Shown here in pieces: positions 33,856 to 46,173 of a stretch of 64,000 bases of DNA. Every line of letters starts with the position of its first letter. Position 1 is the first letter of the stretch. The stretch is from the NCBI GenBank assembly GCA_949128115.1, contig OX421968.1, positions 1,364,001 to 1,428,000 on the forward strand, read 5' to 3'. The translations under genes and the position numbers were made by a program. Source of the stretch: Anaspis maculata. Taxonomy: Eukaryota; Arthropoda; Insecta; Coleoptera; Scraptiidae. A model generated the notes under the pieces. The model saw nothing but the letters and a program-made list of their open reading frames with translations. It did not search any database and was not told where the DNA came from.

Positions 33856-33962
33856 TTTTGCGTATATTGTAATTCATATGTAATAATTTACTGTTATCAA
33901 TAAAAGGCGCAAAAACTCCTATGGCGCTGATAAGCCGAAAAGGAGAAAAACATTTATTATTA
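33856..33962 (+). mobile_element. 5'-truncated LINE 3' end with 16-bp target duplication
   Basis: TTTATTGTGCCTGGTG occurs at 33840-33855 and again at 33963-33978. Between them 107 bp end in CTGATAAGCCGAAAAGGAG and (ATT)n, like the tail of a non-LTR element. Target-primed insertion is the simplest reading. Confidence 0.65.
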
Positions 33963-33978
33963 TTTATTGTGCCTGGTG

Positions 33979-34840
33979 CCACCAAGCAAATTTTCACCCG
34001 CATTCAAAACACCTGTGGGACCGAACCGAACTAGTGGAACCAGATTTTGGCCCTTGGTTCCAAACTGACAGGAGGTTTACACCAGCGTGAAGGCCCCGGC
34101 TTTGTATCAGAGATATTTGGAAAACACTCACTGACGCACATTAGACCTCAGGCTGGAAATCATCCTTACATACCTTATTACATGACTTTTCGGACATTAG
34201 CTCCCTGTTCAGTGTTCATACTTATTTGATTTTAGATAATGATACACATCCTGGATTGTTCTTTTTCTTTTTTTTTTTTATTAAAGCAAGTACTTACTCG
34301 GTTGTTGACACTATTATAAATTTATAAACTTACACAATTAGGTACAAATGTATACATAGTTTACAATTAAATTACCTTATTGATTGACGTATGTGTACAT
34401 ATGAATTAAAATGGCACTTATTAATTCTGTCTCCCAAAGCCAGTAATAAATTAGAATAAAACGCAATAATGAATTCTTCAAAATATGTACATAACATGCT
34501 AAATACTCGCCAGATAATAATAAACCTTAAAAAATATTAATGACCACAATATACACTCAATGTAATTTTATGGAATTTTCCCCTTAATATAAGTAGGTAT
34601 GTATATAAAGTAACAGCCAAAATTAATCATTTTATTGCACCTTTTACCTTGATAGGAATGTAAGATAATAAATTTTGTATTTAATACTTTCAACCAGACT
34701 AGTAGAACAAATGGTTTTGGAATGTTTAAAATCTGCAAAAACATCACAGATCAAGCACAATATTAAGTAAAACAATACCTATATCAGAATACATTGTTTA
34801 TAATGAATGTTGTGAAATGGAATGTTCAAATTTTCAAAAT
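33979..34840. other. Intergenic DNA and fimbrin 3' UTR
   Basis: The right part is the presumptive minus-strand 3' UTR of fimbrin (several TTTATT words, i.e. AATAAA on the minus strand, e.g. near 34277). No other gene. Confidence 0.5.
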
Positions 34841-37800
34841 TCAAACTTGCTGCTGTACACTATTCATGTTTGGTACATAATCTAATGCCATTAGACAAGC
34901 AAATACTGTCATCACCATTTTGGGTTTCACCTCTGCAATGTCGTCTGGAAGTGCGTACACTCTGGCACCAGCTTTGCGCGACATTGATATCGCGTATTTC
35001 GCATTCGCAAGGTTATCCTGAAATAAAAGAATGAACAAAAGACTGAACAAAAACGGGGAAAGAAAAAAAAAACACAATACCTCTTCGGTTTCTCCGTTTC
35101 TGACCAAATCGTAGTTTATGGCACCCGGTTTGATGGAGTCGATTAAATCGATGACCACCCTGGCATCAGCTATTGTGGGATCCTGGAAACTTCTGATGGA
35201 AGACTTCTTCCCGGCCGAATTCAACTTGTTGTTTACCCACTGAACGATTTCTTTTTCAACGATAGGACTACCAGTTTCCGCTAGTTGCGACAAAATCGAA
35301 AGAGTATATGCCCTCATCAACTGCCAAATTAAAGCCAATGTGAGTGTCACGTTTCCTTCGTTGATGTCTTGTCCTGCAATTCCGACCAAAGAGAATTTGA
35401 TTTCTCTCCCCAGTTCAATGGCGTAATTGCAGTTTTCCAGTTTCTCCATGAACTTTTTCCTTGGATGGAAGTTGCGGTGAACTCGGCTCCAGTTGACAAT
35501 GCCAGGTTTGATTACGTCATAGAGTTGGAAGACGACCAGGCCGTCAGCGAGGTCAGAGTACAGCCAATTAACATGAGGCGAAACACCCATTGAATTGATC
35601 CAATTTCGATATGCTAATTGGATTAAAAATTAAGTGTCATAATAAATTTCATCATGTGTAGGTAAACATTAGTGGTAGTCCATTAGTGAAATTCAACAAC
35701 TTACTTCGTTCTTCTCTGGTTTCTTCAACCGTTTCGTATCCATCAAGGACTCCATTTGTTTGTTCTAAACCTGGATGGTTGTTGAATAAGTTCGCAACAA
35801 AAGCCAGATTGAGTTTGTAAACACCATTAACGACATCTTGAGGCGTTACAAAAGCTCTGCACTTCAATTTTGCTGCTTGTTGCAACATGACTTCTGCTCG
35901 ATTCAACAAATCTCTTTCCTAAAATTTAAATAATAATTAGTGACTCGTACAAAACAGTTGATAGCGTTTGACTCGCTGGACTTACTATCAACGCGTTGGT
36001 GTTGACATCAGCGTCATTGGGAGCTATTTGTTTGATGAGATGGGTGTAAACTTCTGAATCCATGATGTCTTGTGTGAAATTGTTTATACGTCTATCTGAA
36101 CCAGCACGCTCCAAATGGTAGTTGACCCATCTCAACAGAATCGCTTCTGGTGACAGCTTCATGAGGTCTTCGATCTTCTCATCCTCGGACAGGAGCGTAG
36201 TCAAACCAGGACAATGCTCAAGTGTGATTTGGTTGAAAAGCCCAATACGAATGATTTGCCAAAGAAGTCCAAGGACCAGATGCGGTGTGCCTTTCGATAA
36301 ATTATGTGCATCAATGTTTATGACATTGCAACCGATTGCTTGTGCTGATGATAGTGCTAATGTTAGGTTTTCAAGTTGTGTGTACAGCGTCAGATTTTTC
36401 TTGTTAATTGCTCGTTCGTCTATTGTATCAGGACAGGAATGATTGATCACTTTGCTAGAGTAAAAGAAGAAAAATAACAGTTCTACAGTGTTGTTGATTT
36501 TTTTTTTAATTGCTCACCATAATAAAATGCCGTTTTTGACTTTGTCGTAAAGGTATTTCCCTTCTGGGTCTATAGGTAACAGGTCTCGCAGGTCAGGATC
36601 TAACCTCAAATTCGAGTTGATCCAGTCGGAAAAAGCCAACTGCTCTTCTACTCGTACGGAATGTGTTGTGCCTTCGTTGGAGGCTTCCGATGTACCTCCT
36701 AGGTGCTGTAGGTTTTCTCTTTTCGTGACGGCCATTTTGAAAGTGCTCGCAACTTCGTTTGCTTTCAAATCGCTGCACAACTTTTCAAATTCTTCATAAG
36801 TCATTTTGCCAGGAACTTTTGCGCGATTCGAACTTTTGAACTCTTCCTCCATAAGGCGGGCCTTGAAGCCCGGAATCCGGAAGCCACACATTTCCAACGC
36901 ATCTCGCAGTTCCTTGAGATCAATGTGGCCGTCTCCATTTTTGTCGATCTACAAAATTGAGTAAGTAAGTAAGTATTGAAGTCAGTTGGAAATTCCCAAT
37001 CATTTCAATCAGTTGAGAGGAGCTGACATCTAGTAAAGCTATCGCCATATAGATAAAATTAGCCAGAATTTGTCATGTTGAAAATGTTCACTGGAAAACA
37101 CATTTCGATAGTTTTCCAGGGCTTTACCCTTTTCACCAATAATTTGTTCTTATCACTCGTTTGTCTTTATCTGACACAATCTGTTGTTCCATTCGAATGA
37201 CTAAATAGCACCTGTATTTACCTATCTAACAATGGGTGATTAATATTTCTATAAAAAATTTTAATGTTACAATTAGTAGGTATGTATGTAGGTACCTACA
37301 TAATTGTATTGTTAATAAAAATCAATTTTTCTTTTTCGTTGAATCAACAGCTCAAATGTCATAGGTACAGAGCTATCCCTATCTCATCAGTTTAGTGAAT
37401 CATGAAAATTTTACTTTGACATCCAATTGTCTGGACGGGATGCACAAGTAGTGATATGATACGAACATCTAAAAATAGTTATCACGAACAGGACGTTTTA
37501 CTTCAGATATCTTGCCCGAATGTTTTTCATAAATAAAAACTTTATGAACAATAATTATCCAACAATACATAAACCGTGAATGACTACATATTGGAACTAT
37601 TCACAAATAATGCATATTACTTTTATAGTTGGTGAGTACCTGTTACATAAATGAGTAGTACAAAGATCTGACTTACAAGTTGGAAGTTTTCAGCCAATTC
37701 ATCATAGAATTTGCTTTCGCTTGATGGATCACGCTCGATATCCATCGTTTCAACTTCTCATCTAAAGCACGACTGACGATTACAAATTTTGTTTTTGTGC

Positions 37801-40800
37801 AGGAATACTAATCTTGATTTTTTTTCAAGAATCTGTTGCTATCATATGTATTAAAAAGTACTCGATCATTATCGCTCATTCTATGATGATTACGTAATTG
37901 ATTAAAATGGCGAGCACAAAAATTCTGATGTTATGCAAGTGTAAAGAAAATTAGATGATGTCGATCACCCCAGGGAGGGTAAAGAACAACAATCGGTTTC
38001 AGTTTAAAGTCGAATAAAAAATCAAATAATGTCGATGTAAACGGGGTACGTACCGCCATAACGGCTATGGCAATAGGGAGTATCCGCCATAGGAGCAAAT
38101 TTGACGAATTATCAGGAAATTACAAATTACAACTGAAGGACGTAGGCTCATATTCACCGTTCTCGTTAAATCACAAAATACGTTATAAGTAAACAGTACA
38201 GGGTCCGTCTACAATGAATGGAATAAATCAATTATCAGCAATTGGCGGGAAAAACGCCCTCCCTCTTGAGGTAAACTTTCATTAGGTCCCTACTTTCAAC
38301 AAGTGGCTCTTATTATAGCTATCTGTTCAGTTTGTTCTCTTCAGCAAACGGCCAACCGTCATTTCCATAATGGTGATAAACTGACAAGAAAGCAAAATTT
38401 CACCCGGTTTTCAAGGAAAAAAGGAAAAAAAAAGCCACTTCGATAGTCAGGTATACAAGATACATAGATAAGAACCTACGAAGATAAGTAATCGACTTAT
38501 TCAGTTCAAACAATATAACGTTCCAAGGAACTTTGCTGCCTGTTCGTTGAAATTAAAAAAAAGATTATGTATATCGTTGTAGGTACCTACCTAAGTATCT
38601 ACTTGTATTCTTGTATACGAATAGAAACGTATCACGTTGGACAATACTCTGCGAAGAGACAATCATTGGAATTCCTTTATGCAAACTTTTCATTTTTGGG
38701 CAGGTTTAGGTAAGTACCGGAAATTCACTCGGTATCTACCTACCTCTCAAACACGCGGTTATAACTAACAGCTCAGCGCATTCCAGCTTTTTCTTTCGTG
38801 TCGCTATAGCAAAAGAATCTGAAGCCGCGGTGTGTAGGCAAAACCAGTTTGAAAATTTACAGGAGCGGGTTCACAATTTTGCGAATAAATCACAAATTCA
38901 TCGAGATCGACTTTATTTGAAGACACGAGTGGATGGAGGTGCTACTGTCGCATTTTTTGCATAAAATGCTTTAATAATCAACTCTGTGCGTTTTTGAAAT
39001 ACAGGTTGAGGTAAAGCCAGAAGATTTATCTCAGTTTCCGGCAGAGTAAAATAACCTCTCGGTCATTCAGTCCATCAGTTTCTCCGAGCCGGAACAAATT
39101 TACTACAAGAGATTTGGAGATTTTTAATTGCGACATAGCACCTTTATCCACTTGTGTCTTCAATTATTACTTGGTACTTCGGTCTGGAAAATATGAAAGC
39201 ACATTTGCAGTACTTACCCATCCCCAATCAAATGACGTGGTAATTATTTAATTGAATCAGTGCCTAGAATGACATCAGTAGTTTAGCAAATAATAGCTGT
39301 ACCCACCCAAATTAGTCGAAAAACTATACAAATATTGAGGTTCGTAATCAGTGATTAAGCTCAAGACGGGGTAAGTTTTTTCTGAAACTCGTGGTAAATA
39401 GGTAGGTACTTTAACAAAAAAAACCAGAGTATTTCGGAAAACACTTGAATTACCAAAAAAATCGTTTTGAAAATTTTCAAATCGTCAACAAATACATTTT
39501 ATGTAAAGATTTGTTCGCCCCTCCCAAAAAAAATAATAATAATAATAATAATAAACTAATTATTTAGCAATTTTACCTCAGCGAAAACTTTTTTACATAA
39601 ATATAATTGTATAATGATTGTATTACTCAAGTTGCTTTTGAATTTCATGATAACTTTTAGACTGTGTCATGATGGCAAACTTTTTTCAAGACAGTCAGTA
39701 ATGTACCCTTTTTAATAAAGTACATTTCATTATTATTACCTCTAATTCGATCCATTTTCGAGGAGTTTTCAGAATACTTCAAGAGGAAGTTGCGTTCATT
39801 GGGGTACATCCAGACTAGGCAGGTTCTTACTACTATTCCCTACTTATTCAAGCCATTTGCTGTTTCCTTCGCCTATTTCTTATTTGCCATATTACGCATT
39901 TGCGATCGATATTGTGCTTTCCGTTGGCTCAAGGAGTGCCCTGTGATTATTTTTGTCAAGAACGGGCCATGAAAAACGTTGAATAGGATTTTTTTTCGCG
40001 TTCCACACTGTCATCCTAGCTTCCTGCCGAATTTTATATACAACATCTAACAATAGCAAAGAAGCAGCTCTTCACTAGATGAATTTAATTTCTCACAGGT
40101 AAGTTATAAAAGTTCTATGGTAGTTTTTAATTGGTTGAAATTTGATTTAAATACAATGAACAGCACTTTCAAATTTTTAACTTCTACCTCGCCTTCTACT
40201 GTATGCACTTCACAAATCATTATCTACTATAGGTATGAGCTCAAAAACACAATAACTATTTTTTTTGTTTTCCAGGAAATTTCTTATCGCTAAATAGAAA
40301 AGTTTTCAACTAGTTCAGCTAAGTTCTAGGGACAAGGTGAGTTGATTAATTATCAATACCTACCTATTAGCCTATTAGGTATAGCTATTTTGCTTATGTC
40401 AAACTACAGCTCTGTCAAACAAACTAAACTTGTGGATTAAAATCTATCAAATGATAAATAATGCGAATCCCGACTTAATTAATTTTTCCATCTTGATGCT
40501 GTACGTGCACGGAACCACTTGCACCTTGCACTTTCGCCGGGTAAACGACATATTAGAAACTGATGCATGTGTATTGTGTATACCGTGTGTTTTTGGGAAA
40601 CCGCACCAGCCCATAACTTTTTTCCTATGGGATATACAGGTGTCCCGAAAATACACCGACAACGTTCTAGGACAGCTTCCTTTCATCAAAATAAGAAGAA
40701 AAGCTCCCATGAACATGGGTCCGGAAATGCTTCATAAGGGAGCTACAGCCCCCTAAAGGTGGGACCCTGAAGATGGTTGTTTATTTAATATTACCGGAAC

Positions 40801-42331
40801 CGTTGAATGCATCTATCGAGGTTGAACAGGGGGACCTTTTTCTGGTAGAAAACTCCAATATTCTGTAATTTCTAGTTGAATTTGGAAACAATTCACATTC
40901 AAAAAAGTTAGGGTTATTTTTACCCCCCCACCTCCGCCTAACCCACCCCTGGTAAATTATTTTGGAATTAATCTTGAAGTTTGATTGATTTCCCTTGAAC
41001 GGTTTCGGAGATATTGAATAAAAACCATCTTCAGGGTCCCACGTTTAGGGGATTAGGGGCCTGTAGCCTGTAGCTCCCTTAGAAAGCGTTTCCGGACCCA
41101 TGTCCATAGGAACTTTTTTTCTTGTTTTGATGAGAGGAAACTGCCTTAGAACGTTGTCGGTATATTTTCGGAACAGCCTGTATAGATTTGAAATTTGTAT
41201 GGGGTATTTTTCCGGAAGTAACCGGAAGTGACATCAACTTTTGATTTTCAAATAGAACATCCTGCATATGTCTTGATATTCGGACGGAGATTTTTTTACT
41301 GACACAGTGATGGTCTTAAAAATTGTCTACGATGAAAAATGCCGATTTCATAGCGGATTGAATATAATCTAATTATTATTACCAAAGGTGGCTGCGACCA
41401 CTGGAGACGCCGAACTATGAAAAAAATGTTTTGCTTATTTTACCAACAGCCAATAACGGCAATAAGTTGAATAAATGTTTTTCTATTTAAGGGAAAAAAT
41501 TTCCAATTATTATTATTATTGTTATTATTGTTTGTAATGCTTATAATACCTAATAGAATGTTAATAGATAGGAACTTGATCAATATGGTATCTATATTAA
41601 ATGTTTTTTCGAGTAAATTTTTAATAAAAACAACACCGAATAAATAACAAGCTTTGATTAATTTACCGTGTAAAGATCCTACGAAACAGGCGTTAAATTA
41701 ATCAGTTATGCAGAGGCTAGTGGTTTTAAACACATGTTTAGCGCATTTTTTTTGTTCTATTTCATGCTTTACTGATGGTGCGAAATGCAACCAAGACGCA
41801 CATGTTTTGTAACAAATTTCGAGGACATCAAATAAATTACCTACTCAGTGGAAAGAGATGTATGTGACTGCATGAGTAACAACCAACTTTGATACTATGC
41901 TTCATGACTCATTGAAGAACATTGATGAATTTTACTCATAGACAAATAAAAATAAGAGAGTCATGAAGAAAACGGGCAAATTTTGAAGGAAAAAAATGTG
42001 TAGTGAAAAAACGAGCTCAGGTTGTTTACGCTCATCAATTTGCGATGGGAATGTTTACATGGCAATAATTGAAAACAAATATTTTCGTCTTTTGAGATTA
42101 TAACTGGGCAACTGGGCGTAGCAGTACATGTGTCACGTTGGAACTACGCAATGATGTAAACATTGCTCTTGAATAAAGTATCTACACGGAGATAAGGTGT
42201 TTCATTCAAGGTAAATTCGAGAATTAGGTACTTGTGTGTGAAGGGCGAATACGTACCGTCAGGAATTTCTCTTTGATTTCCTCCCGTTCGTCTGTGGTTA
42301 GTTTGGCAAAATCCGCACCTGAGGAAGCCAT
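34841..42331 (-). CDS. Fim: Fimbrin / plastin actin-bundling protein, complete
   Basis: Coding exons, 5' to 3' on the minus strand: 42257-42331 (ATG at 42331), 36518-36948, 35986-36454, 35705-35918, 35081-35613, 34841-35017 (TGA). All junctions are GT/AG and phases agree; the product is about 632 residues, the usual plastin length. An EF-hand loop [12 protein letters not shown] lies at about residues 26-37; the second EF-hand ([13 protein letters not shown] region) has lost most acidic ligands. Four calponin-homology domains follow in two actin-binding pairs; recognisable blocks are [45 protein letters not shown] [50 protein letters not shown] and [16 protein letters not shown]. Fimbrin crosslinks actin filaments into tight bundles in the cytoplasm. 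A second first exon is annotated separately. The 5.3 kb first intron holds a palindromic repeat and A+T-rich DNA. This assignment is essentially certain at family level. Confidence 0.97.
37677..37745 (-). CDS. Fim: Alternative first coding exon of fimbrin
   Basis: On the minus strand ATG (37745-37743) opens 23 codons, [20 protein letters not shown] then FQL, ending at a GTAAGT donor (37676-37671). The phase (0) matches the start of the exon at 36948, giving ...[16 protein letters not shown], equivalent to the helix preceding the first EF-hand in plastins. The upstream exon at 42257-42331 ([25 protein letters not shown], written in two parts) uses the same phase. Thus two promoters or alternative splicing would give 630- and 632-residue isoforms differing only before the first EF-hand. 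Inferred from open frame, splice motif and helix-like sequence; transcripts would confirm it. Confidence 0.75.
37746..40634. other. Fimbrin intron 1, no further exon seen
   Basis: AT-rich. An (AAT)n run lies near 39533-39554. The region right of 37745 may include the promoter of the proximal fimbrin first exon. No domain recognised. Confidence 0.5.
40635..41182. mobile_element. Palindromic element with TACAGGTGTCCCGAAA ends, in fimbrin intron
   Basis: Left TACAGGTGTCCCGAAAATAC...GACAACGTTCTAGGACAG, AACATGGGTCCGGAAATGC, GGGAGCTACAG pairs with right CTGTAGCTCCC, GCGTTTCCGGACCCATGT, CTTAGAACGTTGTCGG...TTTTCGGAACAGCCTGTA. A lone arm of the same family is at 16734. Confidence 0.78.
41183..42256. 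other. Fimbrin intron 1, left of distal first exon
   Basis: AT-rich; a short (ATT)n run near 41510-41530. Nothing else recognised. Confidence 0.45.
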
Positions 42332-42460
42332 ATTGACGAAACAGTTCACTTAACCTCCACAATACTCTCCGACACCGAGAAAACTGAACACTAAAAGCGA
42401 ATTTATAAAATGTCCGAACTAGCGTCGACGTGACGCAAAGCCTCGCACCTCGTTTCGCTA
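42332..42460 (-). promoter_or_regulatory. Probable 5' UTR/promoter of the distal fimbrin first exon
   Basis: The DNA upstream of the distal fimbrin ATG (42331) contains a TATA-like stretch on the minus strand (complement of AATTTATAAAATG near 42400) and a local CpG-containing stretch (GCGTCGACGTGACGC) that contrasts with the AT-rich surroundings. I infer a promoter from position and composition only. Confidence 0.35.
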
Positions 42461-43069
42461 CTTTGCCGAGAAGGGTGGTGGCCGTGGCTGACGGCTCGGC
42501 TGTTATGTCGCCGCGTCCAACAACTACTTACTGATCAAAAAGAAATTCATTGTTGGGAAATTGGAACCTCCAGTGACTCAACGCGGTTCGTATACTCACA
42601 ACAATCCTTTTAAAATTGTCCTCGGAATGATTAACGTGCGCCGAGTGTAGTAAATGAAGAGAAAATCAAAGGATTCATCATATGTGTACCTATACAGATA
42701 CCTTCTACATATTTAATAATTATGTTGTATGTAGTACTATATTTTATTACCATTAATCGATATTATTCATTTAATATGATGCCTTCGGCGTTCTATTTCA
42801 TTATTTCAAGTACCTACCTACATTATTTTGGAGTTTGGGTCCAAACCCCAATAGGTATAGGTAAGTATGCGAATTTGGGTAGGTATGGTGTAAGGCCCAA
42901 AAATATCTCGCGTCAAGTCAGGTCTTGACTACATTGTTTTGAGTTTGACAGCAACAATATGAAGCCAATTAGGAAGGCTCAGGAAGTACCATGGGCGTCT
43001 AAAGTGATAATTATTCTGAATTTTTCGAATAAAACAGTCGTACAATGAGTATGCTTTTCATTTGATGCA
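42461..43069. other. No gene recognised
   Basis: Intergenic AT-rich DNA upstream of fimbrin. Confidence 0.4.
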
Positions 43070-43986
43070 TACCGGGTGATCATTTGAAAACTATCCACCT
43101 GCAATAACTCCCGATTCCCAACGAAAATGTCTTTGAGCAAAAACAGGTCGATTTTTATATAGAGGGGGACATCCGAAACATACATTGGCGAATTTCTATT
43201 TTCAGCCCCCTCGCCCCCATCCACCCCAACTTTGAAATTTCAAATGACACTACCTATTTTGCGATACATCAATTAAATTGAACAGAATTAAATTATCTTT
43301 CTGAAAAAGTATTTATAAAATTTTCAACCCCACCCCCCTTGTTCTTAAAATTTTCTGAGTGTCCAATTTAATATTCTTGACCTCTCAATTCTCTTCAATG
43401 CAGTCAACGTCATCCTACACAGTATCGGAAGAGAAAATTTTCTATGGAAAAAGTGCAACCCAAATTCACCCCATCGCTCCCCCCACCTCATCCTAAAAAT
43501 CTAAAATGACAATACCTACTTTGTGATACATCAAATTAAAGGAAATTAAATTCCTTTCTGGACAAAATTTTTTCAAAATTTTTAAAACCCCTGTTTCCCT
43601 CCTAAAATACTCCAAATGTCCAATTTAATGGGGGAGGGGTTGGAAATTTCGAAAAAATTGTTTTCAAAAAGAGAATTCAATTCTTTTCAATTTGATGTAT
43701 CACAAAGTAGGTGATGCTTCTTGGAATTTCGAAGTTGGGGAGCAATGCATTGGGGTGAATTTGGATGGCACTTTTTTCACCAAAAATTCTCTTCTTCGAT
43801 GCTTTTCACGATGATTTTAACTGAACTGGAGAGAATTGGGGGTCCAGAATATTAAATGGGACACTCTATGTACTATGTTTCAGATGTCCCCCTCGATGTA
43901 AAAATCGACCTATTTTTGCTCAAAGAAATATTGACTAGGAATCGGGAGTTATTGCAGGTGGATAGTTTTCAAATGATCACCCGGTA
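43070..43986. mobile_element. Foldback element, core family B
   Basis: TACCGGGTGATCATTTGAAA at the left pairs with TTTCAAATGATCACCCGGTA at the right; then GGTCGATTTTTATATAGAGG / CCTCGATGTAAAAATCGACC, and the core CCCCCTCGCCCCCATCCACC, TTTGCGATACATC shared with 28982-30606. Confidence 0.8.
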
Positions 43987-44112
43987 TATGTAACAAAATA
44001 AGTAAATCCTCTACATGTATAAAATAAACTTGGAACCAATTTGAAAAACATTCATACCTTTCTGTGCCTATACCCTATACCTACTGATATTTGAAAAAAA
44101 ATCGCAATAATA

Positions 44113-45117
44113 TACAGGGTGGTCCAGGGTCCAGGTTATAGTAGCAATAACTCACCATTCGATCGTCCATCAAAAACTAGGTCGACATGCATAGATTAAT
44201 TTTTTTCCAAAACGCTTCCCAAGGGAGATAGAGCTCTTCAAAGTTCAGTTTTTAAAATCTTTTTCTTTCAGTAACTCTTAAGTCATTGAACCGATTTTAA
44301 CCAAATTTAGTATAAATGCTTATGAAATAGATACCCATCACTTGACGTAGATAACTTTTGTCAAAATTGTCCAGTGGCGTAGATACGGGGGAATTGTTCA
44401 ACTTCTCCCACCCCATTTTTTTCGCCTTTAGAAAAAAAAGTTACTCTTGTAAAATTTTGATTAGAGGCTTTGTTTCCTAGATATTTGGGATGAAACTTTG
44501 GAAAATGCTTTAAAATCGCGACTTTCGAAGGCCTAAAAATTAAAATCCAAGAAAACTCATGATTCCTCGACTGGAATAAGTTTTCTAGGTCGTTTAAGTT
44601 GATTTACTGCCATTTTTTGCTGAGAAACAAGGCGTTTCCAGAGAAAAACAACTTGGGCTCTGGAAAGTGGCGATTTCGAGATGTTTTTCAAAGTTTAAAA
44701 CCCAAATATCTCGAAAATCAAGCCTCTAATCAAAATTTCACAGGAGTAACTTTTTTTTCTAAATTGAACAAGGAATTCGAAAAAAATAATTTTCGATAAA
44801 AATATTCAGCAGCGTGGAGAATAGGACGTGAGAAGTTGAACAACTCCCCCGTATCTACGTCACTGGACAATTTTGACAAAAGTTATCTACGTCAAGTGAT
44901 GGGTATTTATTTCGTAAGTATTTGTACCAAATTTGGTCAAAATCGCTTCGATGACTTGAGAGTTATTGCAAAAATAAGATTTTAAAAACTGAACTCTGAA
45001 GGGCTGTATCTCTCTTAGGAAGGGTTTTATAAAAAAATTAGATTATGCATGTCGACCTAGTTTCCGATGGAGCATCGAATGGTGGATTATTGCTACTATA
45101 ACCTGGACCACCCTGTA
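44113..45117. mobile_element. Foldback element, core family A with different arms
   Basis: TACAGGGTGGTCCAGGGTCC at the left pairs with CTGGACCACCCTGTA at the right; GGTCGACATGCATA with TATGCATGTCGACC-like ATGCATGTCGACCTAG. The centre (about 44440-44750) carries GAAACTTTGG, GATTAGAGGCTT and GGCGATTTCGAGATG shared with 45149-46173 and 374-1674. Confidence 0.82.
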
Positions 45118-45148
45118 TACCTGATGCCAGTAATAACTACAGGTTACC

Positions 45149-46173
45149 TACAGGGTGTTTCCAAAATGATGATACAAACTTCTAGGGGAGATTGCCTATC
45201 AAAAATGGACCAGGAAAAAATATACCTTTGATGTCCTAAAATGCTCCGTTGAAAAGTTACAGGGTGTTCAAGTTGAATCTTCAAAATCGATTTTTTGACA
45301 TAACTTTTGAACCGTTGAACTGATTTTGTTCAAATTTGAAACAAAGTCAACCTGAATAGGTCTCTATCGAATAATAGTAACGTGTTGAGAAAAAAAGTTC
45401 AGGGGTGTAGATAATGGGAGGAGGTGTCCTCATTTTTACTCCCCTATTTTTTACACCCCCAGCTATTTTTCCAAATTGTTCTTATTTTTCGATTCTACGT
45501 TCAATTTAGCAAAATTTTGATTAGAGGCTTCGTTTTCGAGATATCTGGGTTTGAAACTTTGGAAATCGAAATTATTGACACTTTCAAAGGCCTAAAAATT
45601 AGAATAAAAAAAAACTCAAGATTTCTCAGCAGAAATAGGTTCTCTACAATTTCTAAGTTGATGAACCACTATTTTTTCTAAGAAACGAGAAGTTTTCAGG
45701 GAAAAAAATTGGGCTCATTGAAAGTGGCGATTTCGAGATGTTTTCCAAAGTTTCAAACCCAAATATCTCTAAAATGAAGTCGCTAATCAAAATTTTGCTA
45801 GAGTAACTTTTTTTCTGAATTGGACGTAGAATCCAAAAATTACAATAATTTGGGGAAATAGCTAGGGGGTGAAAAATTAGGGGGGGGGGGAATTTGACAA
45901 CACTCCCCATTATCTACGCCCCTGAATTTTTCTCCAAACACGTTGCTATTATTCGATAGAGACCTATTCTGGTTGACTTTGTTTCAAATTTGAACAAAAT
46001 CAGTTCAACGGTTCAAAAGTTATGTCAAAAATCGATTTTGAAGATTCAACTTGAACACTCTGTGACTTTTCAACGGGGCATTTTAAGACATCAAAGGTAT
46101 ATTTTTTCCTGGTCCATTTTTCATGAGGAATCTCTCCTAGAAGTTTGTATCACCATTTTGGAAACACCCTGTA
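45149..46173. mobile_element. Foldback element, core family A (copy 2)
   Basis: TACAGGGTGTTTCCAAAATG at the left is inverted at the right as CATTTTGGAAACACCCTGTA; ACAAACTTCTAGGGGAGATT, AAAATCGATTTTTTGACATA and complements extend the arms. Same arms and core as 374-1674; same core as 44113-45117. Separated from the latter by 31 bp. Confidence 0.85.

Noticed and set aside
34841..37745. Plus-strand frames of 60-106 codons across fimbrin
   Set aside because: Antisense shadows of well-supported fimbrin exons.
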